Shown here piece after piece: positions 34,587 through 44,538 of a stretch of 64,000 nucleotides of DNA (its first letter is position 1; each line of letters opens with the position of its first letter). The DNA is from Mesorhizobium sp. M2D.F.Ca.ET.226.01.1.1. GTDB taxonomy: Bacteria > Pseudomonadota > Alphaproteobacteria > Rhizobiales > Rhizobiaceae. The position numbers and the translations under genes were made by a program. The notes below the pieces were generated by a model that saw nothing but the letters and a program-made list of their open reading frames with translations, made no database searches and was not told the DNA's origin. Location: NCBI RefSeq assembly GCF_004022705.2, contig NZ_RZOY02000007.1, positions 1 through 64,000 on the forward strand, read 5' to 3'.

Positions 34587-35587
34587 GCGACCTTATCCAG
34601 CAGCGGCTTCAGCGCTGGATGGATTTCCGGCGAGGCGTGCTTGATCAGCGTCAGCAGCGCGCGCTCATTGTCGCGCAGCGGCCGCTGGCCGCCGCCGACG
34701 CGCTCGGCCAGCCATTGGGCTTCGTCGGCGTCGATGGTCTCCGCGCGGCGAGCAAGCGCCTCGCTGGCCCGGTTCCTGGCTTCCCATTCGGCCTCGATGT
34801 TGTCAGGGGAATTATAGGCCTCGAGGATTGCGGAAAACCCGCCCGAGACCATGCGGCTGAAGAACCCGCCCAGCGTCGGCGCCGCCTCGTCGAGGAAATC
34901 TTCATGGCGCAGCGCCGCTTCGCGCGTCGGCGGCTCGTAGCCGGCCGAGCACATGACATAGTTGGCGATCGCCTTGACGAAGAGGTCGTTCCACGACGGA
35001 TCGTTGTCGGCGGCCGCGGTCCGGTCGTTGATCCTGAACAGGACCTCGGCCTCGGCCTTGCTGATGGCGATGTTGCCGTCGCCGCCATAGGCATAGAGGA
35101 TTCGCCGCAGCAGATCGACCTCGGCCCTGGCGATCAATCCGGGCACAAGTTCGCCGCCGAGCATCAGCGGCCCTCGGCCGTCGATCACCGCATGCGCGAC
35201 CTGCTCCAGCGCATAGGCCGAAAGCTCATTGGGCGAGGATTTCGCCTCCTCCAGCACATGCACCAAGAGCTCGAGCTCTGTGCGGCTGTCGACCATGCCG
35301 TCACGCGAGATCGTACGAACCAGCCAGCCGGCGTTCTCCTGAGAAATGTAGCCCTCAGGCCTTTCCTGGTGGACGATGTAGTCGGTCACCGCCTCGACGA
35401 AGAACGGCGCCCATTCGCCGCATTTGTCGCGCGCGCTCTGGTCGAGCGCGAACAGCGCCTCGGCCTCGCCGCGGCTCACCACGCCATCTGCGAACACCTC
35501 GCGCCGCAGCATCGCCACGTCCTCGGCCGAGATCTTGTTCTTCGAGGTCAACCCCGCCACCGGAGCGCTCATGATCAATTCGCCCAT
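34583..35587 (-). CDS. Protein of unknown function with an internal duplication (TerB-like?)
   Basis: A 334-residue soluble, acidic, mostly helical protein; I cannot name its family with confidence. Two segments align by eye: residues about 25-75 (VAMLRREVFADGVVSRGEAEALF ... APFFVEAVTDYIV) and about 165-225 (VDLLRRILYAYGGDGNIAISKAEAEVLF ... NDLFVKAIANYVM). Each contains an acidic turn (DG) followed by a 'S-x-x-E-A-E-x-L-F' helix, similar in shape to TerB/DUF533-type or EF-hand-like modules. The start at 35587 (MGELIM) or the Met five residues later is plausible. It converges on the GNAT gene with a four-base overlap. Confidence 0.7.
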   Translation of the reverse strand: MGELIMSAPVAGLTSKNKISAEDVAMLRREVFADGVVSRGEAEALFALDQSARDKCGEWAPFFVEAVTDYIVHQERPEGYISQENAGWLVRTISRDGMVDSRTELELLVHVLEEAKSSPNELSAYALEQVAHAVIDGRGPLMLGGELVPGLIARAEVDLLRRILYAYGGDGNIAISKAEAEVLFRINDRTAAADNDPSWNDLFVKAIANYVMCSAGYEPPTREAALRHEDFLDEAAPTLGGFFSRMVSGGFSAILEAYNSPDNIEAEWEARNRASEALARRAETIDADEAQWLAERVGGGQRPLRDNERALLTLIKHASPEIHPALKPLLDKVA

Positions 35588-35819
35588 TGCCGTCCCTGCC
35601 CTGTCGCCTATTGCCGGCGAGCCTTTGTCATCCCGCCGGTTTATCAGCATTGTCTTGAGAAACCGGCAAATGGCGTGGTTAGCGAAGACTTGTCAGCCCG
35701 GCGCGGCAAGGTGCGTCGAGATTCAGGTCGGCGCACCTTTGATGTCGCAGGGAGGTGACAAGGTGTCGCCGACGGGCTATGGATGGCGCGTCGGGGACTC
35801 AGGCGACTGAGTCCTACCT

Positions 35820-36010
35820 GTTTGCGGGAGAGAGCAGCGCAAGCTGTCGCCGAAGGGGAAATCGCCCGAAATCTCTCAGGCAAAAGAACCGTTAGCAGGA
35901 AAGACAACTCTGGAAAGTCGGGATTCGTCCCGCGCCGAAGGTGTAAGCGCTGCCGACAGAGTTCCGGGGCGCGAGTCTCTCAGGCTTCAGACAGAGGGGC
36001 ACGAACTGGG
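35820..36010 (+). promoter_or_regulatory. Tandem glycine riboswitch upstream of gcvT
   Basis: Two glycine aptamers in tandem. The first has GCGGGAGAG, CGCCGAAGGGG, ATCTCTCAGGCAAAAGAACC and AACTCTGGAAAG (35821-35918). The second has CGCGCCGAAGGTGTAAGCG, GAGTCTCTCAGGC and CAGAGGGGCAC (about 35920-36001). These are the conserved gcvT-element strings. It ends about 45 bases before the gcvT start and should sense glycine to turn on the cleavage system. Confidence 0.95.
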
Positions 36011-36050
36011 CCGCCAAAGGCGGTCGATTGCGTGCGACTCTGGAGAAGAC

Positions 36051-37151
36051 ATGACGGGCGACGGCACCAGACATCTACCCCTCGAGGATTTGCATCGGGC
36101 CGCGGGCGCGCGCTTTGGCGCCTTTGCCGGCTGGTCGATGCCGCTCACCTATCCGCCCGGCGTGATGAAGGAGCATCTTCACACGCGCGAGCATGCCGGC
36201 TTGTTCGACATCTCGCACATGAAGCTGTTCGAGGTCAGCGGTCCGGAGGCCGCGGCGCTTCTCAACCGCGCCTGTCCGCTCGATGCCGGCGCTCTGGAGA
36301 TTTCCCAATCCAAATACACCTTCTTCCTCAATGAGGCCGCCGGCATCATCGACGACCTGATCGTCACCCGCCTTGGCGACGACCGCTTCATGGTCGTGGC
36401 CAATGCCGGCAACGCCGTCGAGGACGAGAAGCATCTTCAGGCGCTGGCCGTCGATTTCGATGCCAAGGTCGAGCCGCTCGACCGGGTCTTCCTGGCGATC
36501 CAGGGACCGGACGCCTGGGCTGCACTTGCGCGCGCGGGTATCGAGACCGGCTCGCTGCTGTTCATGCACGGCATCGAGCCGAGCCAGAAGTGGTTCATGA
36601 GCCGTTCCGGCTATACGGGCGAGGACGGTTTCGAGATCGGCCTTCCGGAGGCTGATGCCCGCGATCTCGTCGCCAAACTGCTGGAAGACGAGCGCGTGCA
36701 GTGGATCGGCCTCGCCGCCCGCGACAGCCTGCGCCTCGAAGCCGGTCTCTGCCTGCACGGCCAGGACCTGACGCCCGAGATCGATCCGGCGAGCGCCGGG
36801 CTGATGTGGGCGATCCCGAAGGAGGTTCGCGCCGCCGGCCATTTCATCGGCGCCGACGCGCTGCGCTCCATCCTCGAGCGCGGCCCGTCGCAGAAACGCG
36901 TCGGCTTAAAGCCCGAAGGGCGCCAGCCGGTGCGCGCCGGCGCGGCGCTCGTCGATGCCGACGGCCATCCGGCCGGCCATGTCACATCGGGCGGTTTCGG
37001 CCCTTCGAGCGGCCACCCGGTCGCCATGGGCTACGTCAACACCGCGCTGGCCAAGGCCGGCACGAAACTCTTCGCCGACGTCCGCGGGACGAAAATTCCC
37101 GTCGACATCGCTGCCCTGCCCTTCACCCCACACCGCTACCGCAAAGGATGA
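36051..37151 (+). CDS. gcvT: Glycine cleavage system T protein (aminomethyltransferase)
   Basis: It transfers the methylene group from the H protein to tetrahydrofolate, releasing ammonia. The 366 residues show the family's folate-binding fold: [17 protein letters not shown] at the N-terminus, the [13 protein letters not shown] motif, and the C-terminal [26 protein letters not shown] precedes the ATG. It is controlled by the glycine riboswitch just upstream and leads the gcvT-H-P operon. Confidence 0.96.
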   Translation: MTGDGTRHLPLEDLHRAAGARFGAFAGWSMPLTYPPGVMKEHLHTREHAGLFDISHMKLFEVSGPEAAALLNRACPLDAGALEISQSKYTFFLNEAAGIIDDLIVTRLGDDRFMVVANAGNAVEDEKHLQALAVDFDAKVEPLDRVFLAIQGPDAWAALARAGIETGSLLFMHGIEPSQKWFMSRSGYTGEDGFEIGLPEADARDLVAKLLEDERVQWIGLAARDSLRLEAGLCLHGQDLTPEIDPASAGLMWAIPKEVRAAGHFIGADALRSILERGPSQKRVGLKPEGRQPVRAGAALVDADGHPAGHVTSGGFGPSSGHPVAMGYVNTALAKAGTKLFADVRGTKIPVDIAALPFTPHRYRKG

Positions 37152-37158
37152 TTTCCAG

Positions 37159-37527
37159 ATGGCAAAGACCTACTTCACTGAAGACCATGAATGGCTGCGC
37201 GTTGAAGGCGGCGTCGCCACCGTCGGCATCACCGACTATGCGCAGGAACAGCTCGGTGATCTCGTTTTCGTCGAGCTGCCGGAAATCGGCCGCAAGCTCG
37301 CCAAGGGCGATACCGCCGTCGTCGTCGAATCCGTGAAGGCGGCATCGGACGTCTACGCGCCGGTCGACGGCGAGATCACCGAGGCCAACGGCTCACTGTC
37401 GGCTGACCCGTCGCTGGTCAATTCGGCGGCGACCGGCGACGGCTGGCTCTGGAAGATGAAGCTCGCCAACGAAAGCCAGCTCGACAGCCTCATGGATGAG
37501 GCCGCCTACAAAGCCCATATCGGCTGA
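37159..37527 (+). CDS. gcvH: Glycine cleavage system H protein
   Basis: The lipoylated carrier that shuttles the aminomethyl group between P, T and L proteins. The 122-residue protein begins [13 protein letters not shown]. The lipoyl lysine is Lys60 in [13 protein letters not shown], and the GDGWLWKMK segment is conserved. It begins seven bases after gcvT and ends 16 bases before gcvP. Confidence 0.97.
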   Translation: MAKTYFTEDHEWLRVEGGVATVGITDYAQEQLGDLVFVELPEIGRKLAKGDTAVVVESVKAASDVYAPVDGEITEANGSLSADPSLVNSAATGDGWLWKMKLANESQLDSLMDEAAYKAHIG

Positions 37528-37543
37528 TAGCAGGATTTTGGAA

Positions 37544-40351
37544 ATGACCGCAGCACCTACTCCCTTCTCGGCCCGCCATATCGGCCTCGGCGTCAGCGAC
37601 GTCAGGGCAATGCTCGCCACCATCGGCGTTCCTTCCGTCGAGACACTGATCAGCCAGGCCGTGCCGAGATCGATCCGGCTCGACCAGCCGCTCGCCCTGC
37701 CCGCTCCGGCGAGCGAAGCGGAAGCGCTCGCCGAATTGTCGGCGATCATGGCGAAGAACACGGTGCTGAAGAGCTTCATTGGCGCCGGCTATCATGGCGT
37801 CTTCGTGCCGCCGGTCATCCAGCGCAACCTGTTCGAGAACCCGGCCTGGTACACCGCCTACACGCCCTACCAGGCCGAGATCAGCCAGGGCCGGCTGGAA
37901 ATGCTGTTCAACTTCCAGACTTTGGTCGCCGAGCTGACCGGCCTGCCCGTGGCGTCGGCCTCCCTGCTCGATGAAGCCACCGCCGTCGCCGAAGCCGTCG
38001 GCATCGCTCTGCGCCACCACCGCGACAAGCGCACCAAGGTGGCGCTTGCCGGCACGCCGCATCCGCAGACGCTGGATGTCGTGCGCACCCGCGCCGAGCC
38101 GCTCGGCACCGAGGTCGACGGCGAGACGATCGACGACAACACAGCCGCCCTGCTCGTCTCCTGGCCGGACACGTTCGGCGTCTATGGCGACCACAAGGCG
38201 GCGATCGAGAAGGCCCGCGCCTTGGGCGCGCTTGTCATCTTCATTGCGGACCCTCTGGCGCTCACGCTGACCGACTCGCCAGCCGCACTTGGCGCCGACA
38301 TCGCCGTCGGCCCGATGCAGCGCTTCGGCGTGCCGATGGGTTTTGGTGGACCGCACGCCGCCTATTGCGCCGTTTCCGACAAGCTGACCCGTCTGATGCC
38401 CGGCCGCCTCGTCGGCCAGTCCACGGATACCAAGGGCCGTCCTGGCTACCGGCTGGCACTGCAGACGCGCGAGCAGCATATACGCCGCGACAAGGCGACT
38501 TCCAACATCTGCACGGCGCAGGCGCTGCTCGCCAACATGGCGACGGCCTATGCGATCTGGCACGGCCCGGCCGGCCTGCAGGCGATTGCCGGCCATGTCC
38601 ATGGGCTGGCCGACCGCCTCGCCTCCGGTCTCAAGGCTGCGGGCGTTGCCGTGCTCGGCGCGAGCCGCTTCGACACGGTGACGGCGCAGGTGAAGGGCAA
38701 GGCCGTCTCGATCGCGCAAGCCGCCGAAAAGACCGGGCGGCTGCTGCGCGTCATCGATGCCGACCATGTCAGCATCGCTTTCGACGAAACCTCGACAGAA
38801 CCCGATCTCGAGGCGATCGCTGGCCTCTTCGGCGCCAAGCCGGGCGCTGAGGGAAGCTCGATGCCCGGCAAGCCGCGCGGCAAGGCGTTCCTGACTCAGC
38901 CAGTCTTCCACGAGAATCGCTCCGAGACCGAGATGATGCGCTTCCTGCGCCGGCTGGCCGACAAGGACCTTGCGCTCGACCGCACCATGATCCCGCTCGG
39001 ATCCTGCACCATGAAGCTGAACGCCGCCGCCGAGATGATGCCGGTGAGCTGGCCGAGCGTCGCCAATCTGCACCCTTTCGCGCCGGCCGGCCATTCGGCA
39101 GGCTATCGAGCCATGGCCGAGCAGCTGGAGGCCTGGCTGTCGGAGATCACCGGCTTCGACGCCGTCAGCCTGCAGCCCAATGCCGGCAGCCAGGGCGAAT
39201 ATGCCGGCCTGCTCGCCATCCGCGCCTATCACCGCGCGCGCGGCGAAGGCCACCGCACGGTCTGCCTGATCCCATCTTCCGCGCATGGCACCAATCCGGC
39301 GAGCGCGGCGATGGCCGGCATGAGCGTCGTCGTCGTGCGCTGCCTGGACGATGGCAATATCGACATGGACGATCTGCGCGCCAAGGCGAACGAGCATTCC
39401 AAGAATCTCGCGGCACTGATGTTCACCTATCCTTCAACGCACGGCGTCTACGAGGAAGGTGCGCGTCATCTGTGCGCGCTGATCCACGAGCATGGCGGCC
39501 AGGTCTATTTCGACGGAGCCAATCTCAACGCACTGGTCGGCCTTGCCCGTCCCGGCGACATCGGCGCCGACGTCTGCCACATGAACCTGCACAAGACCTT
39601 CTGCATCCCGCATGGCGGCGGCGGCCCGGGCGTCGGCCCGATCGGCGTCAGGGCGCATCTGAAGCCCTATCTGCCGGGCCATGTCACCGAAGGCTCGGCG
39701 CATGCCGTGGCGGCCGCCCCCTTCGGCAGCGCTTCGATCCTGCCGATCACCTGGATGTATATTCGCATGATGGGCGGCTCCGGCCTGAAGCAGGCGACAG
39801 AGACGGCGATCGTTTCGGCCAATTATGTGGCGACGCGGCTCGCGCCGCATTTCCCGCTTCTCTACAAGGGCCGGAGCGACCGCATCGCGCATGAATGCAT
39901 CCTCGACACCCGCGTGCTGAAGGAAAGCGCCGGCATCAGCGTCGACGACATCGCCAAGCGCCTGATCGACTACGGCTTTCATGCGCCCACCATGTCGTTC
40001 CCGGTTGCCGGCACCCTGATGGTCGAGCCGACTGAGTCCGAGCCCAAGCGCGAGCTCGACCGCTTCTGCGAGGCGATGATCGCCATCGCCGGCGAGGCCG
40101 CCAAAGTGGCAAAGGGCGAATGGCCGTCCGACGACAACCCGCTGGTCAATGCTCCGCACACCGCGGCGGAAGCGCTGGCGGGCACATGGACCCATCCCTA
40201 TTCGCGGCTGGAGGCGGCCTATCCGGCAGGCGACGCCGATCTGGCGGCGAAATACTGGCCGCCGGTATCGCGCATCGACAATGTCGCCGGCGACCGCAAC
40301 CTGGTCTGCTCGTGCCCGCCACTGTCGGAATATCTCGGCGCCGCCGAATAG
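37544..40351 (+). CDS. gcvP: Glycine dehydrogenase (decarboxylating), P protein
   Basis: A pyridoxal-phosphate enzyme that decarboxylates glycine and loads the H protein. The 935 residues represent the single-chain form combining both P halves. The N-terminal half starts [16 protein letters not shown]. The PLP lysine is Lys684 in [17 protein letters not shown], and [14 protein letters not shown] lies upstream. ATG 37544 matches family N-termini and is 16 bases after gcvH. It is the last gene of the riboswitch-controlled operon. Confidence 0.96.
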   Translation: MTAAPTPFSARHIGLGVSDVRAMLATIGVPSVETLISQAVPRSIRLDQPLALPAPASEAEALAELSAIMAKNTVLKSFIGAGYHGVFVPPVIQRNLFENPAWYTAYTPYQAEISQGRLEMLFNFQTLVAELTGLPVASASLLDEATAVAEAVGIALRHHRDKRTKVALAGTPHPQTLDVVRTRAEPLGTEVDGETIDDNTAALLVSWPDTFGVYGDHKAAIEKARALGALVIFIADPLALTLTDSPAALGADIAVGPMQRFGVPMGFGGPHAAYCAVSDKLTRLMPGRLVGQSTDTKGRPGYRLALQTREQHIRRDKATSNICTAQALLANMATAYAIWHGPAGLQAIAGHVHGLADRLASGLKAAGVAVLGASRFDTVTAQVKGKAVSIAQAAEKTGRLLRVIDADHVSIAFDETSTEPDLEAIAGLFGAKPGAEGSSMPGKPRGKAFLTQPVFHENRSETEMMRFLRRLADKDLALDRTMIPLGSCTMKLNAAAEMMPVSWPSVANLHPFAPAGHSAGYRAMAEQLEAWLSEITGFDAVSLQPNAGSQGEYAGLLAIRAYHRARGEGHRTVCLIPSSAHGTNPASAAMAGMSVVVVRCLDDGNIDMDDLRAKANEHSKNLAALMFTYPSTHGVYEEGARHLCALIHEHGGQVYFDGANLNALVGLARPGDIGADVCHMNLHKTFCIPHGGGGPGVGPIGVRAHLKPYLPGHVTEGSAHAVAAAPFGSASILPITWMYIRMMGGSGLKQATETAIVSANYVATRLAPHFPLLYKGRSDRIAHECILDTRVLKESAGISVDDIAKRLIDYGFHAPTMSFPVAGTLMVEPTESEPKRELDRFCEAMIAIAGEAAKVAKGEWPSDDNPLVNAPHTAAEALAGTWTHPYSRLEAAYPAGDADLAAKYWPPVSRIDNVAGDRNLVCSCPPLSEYLGAAE

Positions 40352-40361
40352 CCGCGGCCTT

Positions 40362-41534
40362 TCAGGCAGTCTTCAGGGCCGGCCCGGCATCGGGCTGGTC
40401 CGCCGAGACCTCAGCAATGACGCGGTTGCGCCCGGCACGCTTGGCTGCGTAAAGCGCGGCATCGGCTTGCGCCAGCACCTCGTCCAAAGGACGGCCCGTG
40501 GCGGAGCCAAAACCCATGCCGCCGCTGACGCTGCTGCGCAGCGGGCCGCGGGGGGTGGGCACGACCTCCGTGCCGAAAGCGACGCCGAGCCGGCTCGCCA
40601 GATCATGCGCCTTCTCAGGCGTGATGCGCGTCATCACCAGCGCGAATTCCTCGCCGCCCAACCGAAAGGCGTCGACCCCGGTCTTGCCGTATTTCTTGAT
40701 CACCGCCGCGAAGCGGCAAAGCACCTGGTCGCCGGCGGGATGGCCGAAGACGTCGTTGGTCATTTTGAAATGGTCAAGATCGAACATGGCGATCGCCATG
40801 AACGGACCGAAGCTGCGATCGCCGTAAAGCTCGCTGAGCGCCCTGCGGTTCATCAGGCCGGTCAGCGGATCGGTCATCGTCTCCGCCTTGAGCTCGATCT
40901 GCGCCTGCAGATGGTGCAGCGAAAGCGTCAGCGCGCCGAGGCCCGTCATGCAGGCGACCGCGACGACGGAGTTCAACCGCTCCGCCCAATTGTCGGGCGC
41001 GCCACCAAGCACCCATTGACCCTTGGCGACCAGCACCACGCAGCACAGCGCGAAGGACGCGCCACAGGCTCCGCTCAGGAACGAAACGACAAGCAGGATG
41101 CGGCGGTCGTGATCGCCTTTTGTCCAGAACATCGTCCCGATCGCCGCGAGCAGCACTGTCACGGAAGCGTAAGTGATCTGGAAGCCGATGCCGTCGAAGC
41201 CGAGATAAGTGACAATCGCACAGGCGGCCATCGCGGCCAGTGTGGGCACGACCGCGCGGCGGTAGTCGCTAAAACCGAGATACTGCATGGCCGACAGGCA
41301 GATGACCAGGAAACCCAGCGTGAGCAGCGCGAGCACCGCCTGGCACAGCCAGGGGTCGGGATCCTTGGTATAGCGCCAGAACGCGACGACATGGGCGACG
41401 AGCACGAGGATGCCGCAGGCGACGGTGAGCACGAAGCGCGCGCGCGGAGCGGTGAACCAGATCGCTAGCATAGTGATGCTGAGGCATGTGCCCGACAGCG
41501 CCGCCGCGAGCAGAAGCGAACTAAAATCCAACAT
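40362..41534 (-). CDS. Membrane-anchored diguanylate cyclase
   Basis: A 390-residue protein with about six or seven transmembrane segments (residues 1-210) followed by a GGDEF domain. The active site is RLGGEEFALVM near residue 305, and upstream the TDPLTGLMNRRAL and FDLDHFKMTNDVFGH motifs are intact, so cyclic di-GMP synthesis is likely. No RxxD inhibitory site occurs five residues before GGEEF (the residues are TGVD), unlike PleD. The membrane part resembles no sensor domain I can name. It is convergent with gcvP. Confidence 0.9.
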   Translation of the reverse strand: MLDFSSLLLAAALSGTCLSITMLAIWFTAPRARFVLTVACGILVLVAHVVAFWRYTKDPDPWLCQAVLALLTLGFLVICLSAMQYLGFSDYRRAVVPTLAAMAACAIVTYLGFDGIGFQITYASVTVLLAAIGTMFWTKGDHDRRILLVVSFLSGACGASFALCCVVLVAKGQWVLGGAPDNWAERLNSVVAVACMTGLGALTLSLHHLQAQIELKAETMTDPLTGLMNRRALSELYGDRSFGPFMAIAMFDLDHFKMTNDVFGHPAGDQVLCRFAAVIKKYGKTGVDAFRLGGEEFALVMTRITPEKAHDLASRLGVAFGTEVVPTPRGPLRSSVSGGMGFGSATGRPLDEVLAQADAALYAAKRAGRNRVIAEVSADQPDAGPALKTA

Positions 41535-41933
41535 TGTTGAGCCGCAGCCTTTTGGGAGTCGTCAGTGACGCCGCATTCTAGGTTAACGGCGGCCCGCTGA
41601 TACCGTTTTCAGCTAACCTTTCTACCCAACCTTCCGACAAGGTTTACAAAGCATCCACTACTGCATCTGGCAGGCGGAAAGACTAGAAATTTTTGGTTTA
41701 TATTGAGACAGTTCTTCTTCCACAAGCTCGAGCGATCGGCGCGAAAACGGCATTGTTCCGATGTTGTACACTTGGTAACCGGCTGACAAGCGGGCGTCGG
41801 CCCGCCGGAAATTCCGCCCTGTCGCTTTCGGCAATCGACAAACGGAGTGGAACCTGTCCCGTTTCGCAGAAACGGCGTTCGACCGTGGCAGGTGAATTCA
41901 ACCGGAGCGATTCAATCCAAGCCCGATAGGCCC
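41535..41933. other. Gene-less spacer upstream of the diguanylate cyclase gene
   Basis: About 400 bases of lower coding character. It contains the promoter side of the diguanylate cyclase gene and lies downstream of the TPR lipoprotein gene. I see inverted arms AGGTTA (about 41580) and TAACCT (about 41615), and a GC-rich inverted repeat near 41790-41815 (GCGGGCGTCGGCCCGC). No RNA gene is recognised. Confidence 0.45.
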
Positions 41934-42407
41934 TTAGCTCTTGTTCAGCAACGCCAGATTGGCGTCGACCACGGTCTGGTCGACCATGCCGGCCTTGGCT
42001 TCGAGTAGCAGCACCCTGGCCTTTTTCTTGTTGCCGCGCAGGAGCTGCGAGTAACCCATATTGTTGACGATCTGCGGCTTGCGGCCGGCGACCTTCAACA
42101 GCTGCGCATAGGCGCGATCGGCGAAGTCGAAACGACCGAGCTCGTCATAGGACGCGGCAAGCCCCATCCAGGCTTCGGCATTGTCGGATTTGAGCTCGAC
42201 CGCCTTGCGGAAATGCTGTTCGGCAAGGCCGAAATTCGCCTCGCGGAACTGCGCCTTGCCTTCGACGAGGTCGTTGGCGCTGACATCCTTGGCCACCGGC
42301 TGGATCGCCGTGGTCTTGGTTGTGTCGACGTTGTTGTTGGTCGTGCAGCCCGTGATCATCAAAACGGCCGCCAACGCCACCGCTGCCCTGAGAAGTCTCT
42401 GACGCAT
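41934..42407 (-). CDS. tadD: TPR-containing lipoprotein, TadD-like
   Basis: A 157-residue lipoprotein. The signal peptide ends in a lipobox (MITGC, Cys21), then about three TPR-type repeats follow (GKAQFREANFGLAEQHFRKAV, AWMGLAASYDELGRFDFADRAY, NNMGYSQLLRGNKKKARVLLL). TadD-type proteins are thought to assist assembly or outer-membrane targeting of the Tad secretin. It sits downstream of tadC on the same strand, but with a 194-base gap, so it may have its own promoter. Assignment as TadD rests on context and shape. Confidence 0.8.
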   Translation of the reverse strand: MRQRLLRAAVALAAVLMITGCTTNNNVDTTKTTAIQPVAKDVSANDLVEGKAQFREANFGLAEQHFRKAVELKSDNAEAWMGLAASYDELGRFDFADRAYAQLLKVAGRKPQIVNNMGYSQLLRGNKKKARVLLLEAKAGMVDQTVVDANLALLNKS

Positions 42408-42601
42408 GCCCCTGCCCCGTCGCCCGATTTGCCGGGTCGTTCTTCAGGGAAAGACCATATAGGAGAGCGATTAAGCTTCGGTGCCGAAATGCACCTAAAT
42501 TTTGGTTGCGCGCCAAGGATGCGTTAACCACCGCGCAGCGACCGTTGAGGTGCAGGAAGTAGCCATTCGCAGGCCGGCATCACCTGAAATATCAACACGC
42601 C

Positions 42602-43567
42602 TCAGTGATGCGCCGTCAGCTTCACGATGATCGGAATGATGGCGATCATCAGCACCACCGGCAGGATGCAGACCGTCACCGGAACCGACATCTTGGCCGG
42701 CAAGGCGTGCGCCTTCTCCTCGGCCAGCGACATGCGCTTGTGCCGCATTTCGTCGGAAAAGACGCGCAGCGAGCCCGACAGGCTGGTTCCAAGTTCCTTG
42801 GACTGCTGCAAAAGCGTCGCGAAAGACCGCACCTCATCGAGGCTGAGGCGGTCGGCGAGCGCTTTCAGCGCGTCGTCGAGGCTGCGGCCGGCCCGCAATT
42901 CCAGCGACACCAGGATCAGGTTCTGGCTGAGCGACGGATAGGTGCGGGAAAGCTCCTTGGAAACCCGCTCGATGCCGGCCTCCATGCTCATGCCGGCATC
43001 GGAGCAGACGATCATCAGATCCATGAAGTCGGGAAAGCCGTTGCGGTATTCGCGCATCTTTTCCCGCACCTTCTGCGTCAGCACCAGGCCCGGTAGGAAA
43101 TAGCCGCCGGCGCCCGACAGGATGATGAAGGTCCAGCGGCTGGTCATGGTCGACTCGGCGCTTGCCGCCCAATGGTTGACCAGGAACGCGCCGAACGCCG
43201 CGCCGACCAGGGCTGCGAAACGGATCAGGAAGAACGTGCCGACGGCGCGCGGCTCCATATAGCCGGCCTGGATGAGCTTCAACCGCAGCCGCGCGACGTT
43301 TTCCGGGTCGCTCTTGGCATAGAATTCCTGCGCCCGTTTCACCGCCTTCTCGCGCACGGCGTTGGCGTTCTTCTTGGGCGCAGCCTCGGCCTGCTCCTCC
43401 GGCTGCATCACCTCGACCTTCAGCCGGCGCTTGACCTCGCTGCGATCCCCCTTGGCGAGCACCAGCGGCCAGGCGACGGCGCCGCCGCCCAGCACCAGGA
43501 GCAGCACCGCAACCGGCACCAGCGAGGTCGGCGCGAGCGAGGCGAGGAAGCGGATGACGTCTTCCAT
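42602..43567 (-). CDS. tadC: Tad pilus inner-membrane platform protein TadC
   Basis: A 321-residue T2SS-F/GspF-type membrane protein with hydrophobic segments near the N-terminus (LAPTSLVPVAVLLLVLGGGAVAWP), the middle (FFLIRFAALVGAAFGAFLV) and the C-terminus (VTVCILPVVLMIAIIPIIV). The GspF core shows in FPDFMDLMIVCSDAGMSMEAGIERV and KELGTSLSGSLRVFSDEMR. With TadB it forms the platform that couples the ATPase to pilus polymerisation. It starts two bases after the tadB stop. Confidence 0.93.
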   Translation of the reverse strand: MEDVIRFLASLAPTSLVPVAVLLLVLGGGAVAWPLVLAKGDRSEVKRRLKVEVMQPEEQAEAAPKKNANAVREKAVKRAQEFYAKSDPENVARLRLKLIQAGYMEPRAVGTFFLIRFAALVGAAFGAFLVNHWAASAESTMTSRWTFIILSGAGGYFLPGLVLTQKVREKMREYRNGFPDFMDLMIVCSDAGMSMEAGIERVSKELSRTYPSLSQNLILVSLELRAGRSLDDALKALADRLSLDEVRSFATLLQQSKELGTSLSGSLRVFSDEMRHKRMSLAEEKAHALPAKMSVPVTVCILPVVLMIAIIPIIVKLTAHH

Positions 43568-43568
43568 C

Positions 43569-44534
43569 TCAGAACCTGAAATTCGACATCTTGAACATTA
43601 TGGCGTTGCCGAGCAGCAGCCAGAAGATGGAGCCGCCCAGCATGTACCAGGTCTTAGGCACGTCCCAGACGTCCCGGTAGAATTGCGGCATCAGCACCAT
43701 GATGGCGGTGAACAGAAGCACCGGCACCGCGGTCAGGATGTAGGCCGACATGCGCCCTTCCGTCGAAATGGCGCGCACCTTGCGGCGCAGCTTGCCGCGA
43801 TCGCGGATCGTCGCCGACAGACCGTCGAGGATCTCGCGCAGATTGCCGCCCGAACTGCTCTGGATCGACACCGCGGTAACAAATAGCGGCAGGTCCTCAT
43901 GCCCCACCCGGTCGAACAGATTGTTCAGCGCCGAGACCAGGTCGGAGCCATAGGTCACCTCGTCGGCGACGACGCCGAATTCGGTGCCGATCGGATCGGC
44001 CATTTCACGTGACACCATGGCAATCGCCACCGGCACCGGATGGCCGGCCTTCAGGCCGCGCGTGATCAATTCCAACGCCTCGGGCAGTTGCATCCCGAAC
44101 CGTTTGTGCCGGCGTTTGCGCCAGAAGCGCATGACCATCACAGGCAGCACCGGCACCAACACGACGAACAGGCCAAGGCCGAACAACAGCGGCAAGCCCT
44201 TCCAGATCGCCAGTAGCGCCAGTGCCATGGCCACGCCCGAGGTGATCGTCAGGAACTTCGGCAGCGGCGTGGTCATGCCGGACTGCGTGCGCAGGGCGCG
44301 GAAGCGGTCCAGGGAAAAGATCGAGCTGCCGCCGTCGATCCCGCGCTCCTTGCGCAGTTGGATCAGCACCTGCTCCTGGCTGATCTTGTTCTCGGCCAGC
44401 TTCATGCGGCGGTTGATCGCCGTGCGTTTGTCGCTGCGCCCGGCGTAAAGCAGATAGAGGCCCTCGGCGATCATGATGCCGGTGAGCGCCGCCGCCGCGT
44501 AGACGACATAGACCGGGCTGAATCCCTCGAACAC
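43569..44534 (-). CDS. tadB: Tad pilus inner-membrane platform protein TadB
   Basis: A 321-residue T2SS-F family protein. Hydrophobic segments include VVYAAAALTGIMIAEGLYLL, LPLLFGLGLFVVLVPVLPV and YILTAVPVLLFTAIMVL. The F domain shows in LPEALELITRGLKAGHPVPVAIAMVSREM and SSSGGNLREILDGLSATIRDR. The start is GTG at 44534, four bases after the cpaF stop (GTGTTCGAGGG). The frame is open upstream within cpaF but that part is Arg/Ser shadow sequence. It is part of the cpaB-tadC operon. Confidence 0.9.
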   Translation of the reverse strand: MFEGFSPVYVVYAAAALTGIMIAEGLYLLYAGRSDKRTAINRRMKLAENKISQEQVLIQLRKERGIDGGSSIFSLDRFRALRTQSGMTTPLPKFLTITSGVAMALALLAIWKGLPLLFGLGLFVVLVPVLPVMVMRFWRKRRHKRFGMQLPEALELITRGLKAGHPVPVAIAMVSREMADPIGTEFGVVADEVTYGSDLVSALNNLFDRVGHEDLPLFVTAVSIQSSSGGNLREILDGLSATIRDRGKLRRKVRAISTEGRMSAYILTAVPVLLFTAIMVLMPQFYRDVWDVPKTWYMLGGSIFWLLLGNAIMFKMSNFRF

Positions 44535-44538
44535 CGGC

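Noticed and set aside
37490..39397. 635-codon open frame opposite gcvP
   Set aside because: Antisense shadow of gcvP with no recognisable family.
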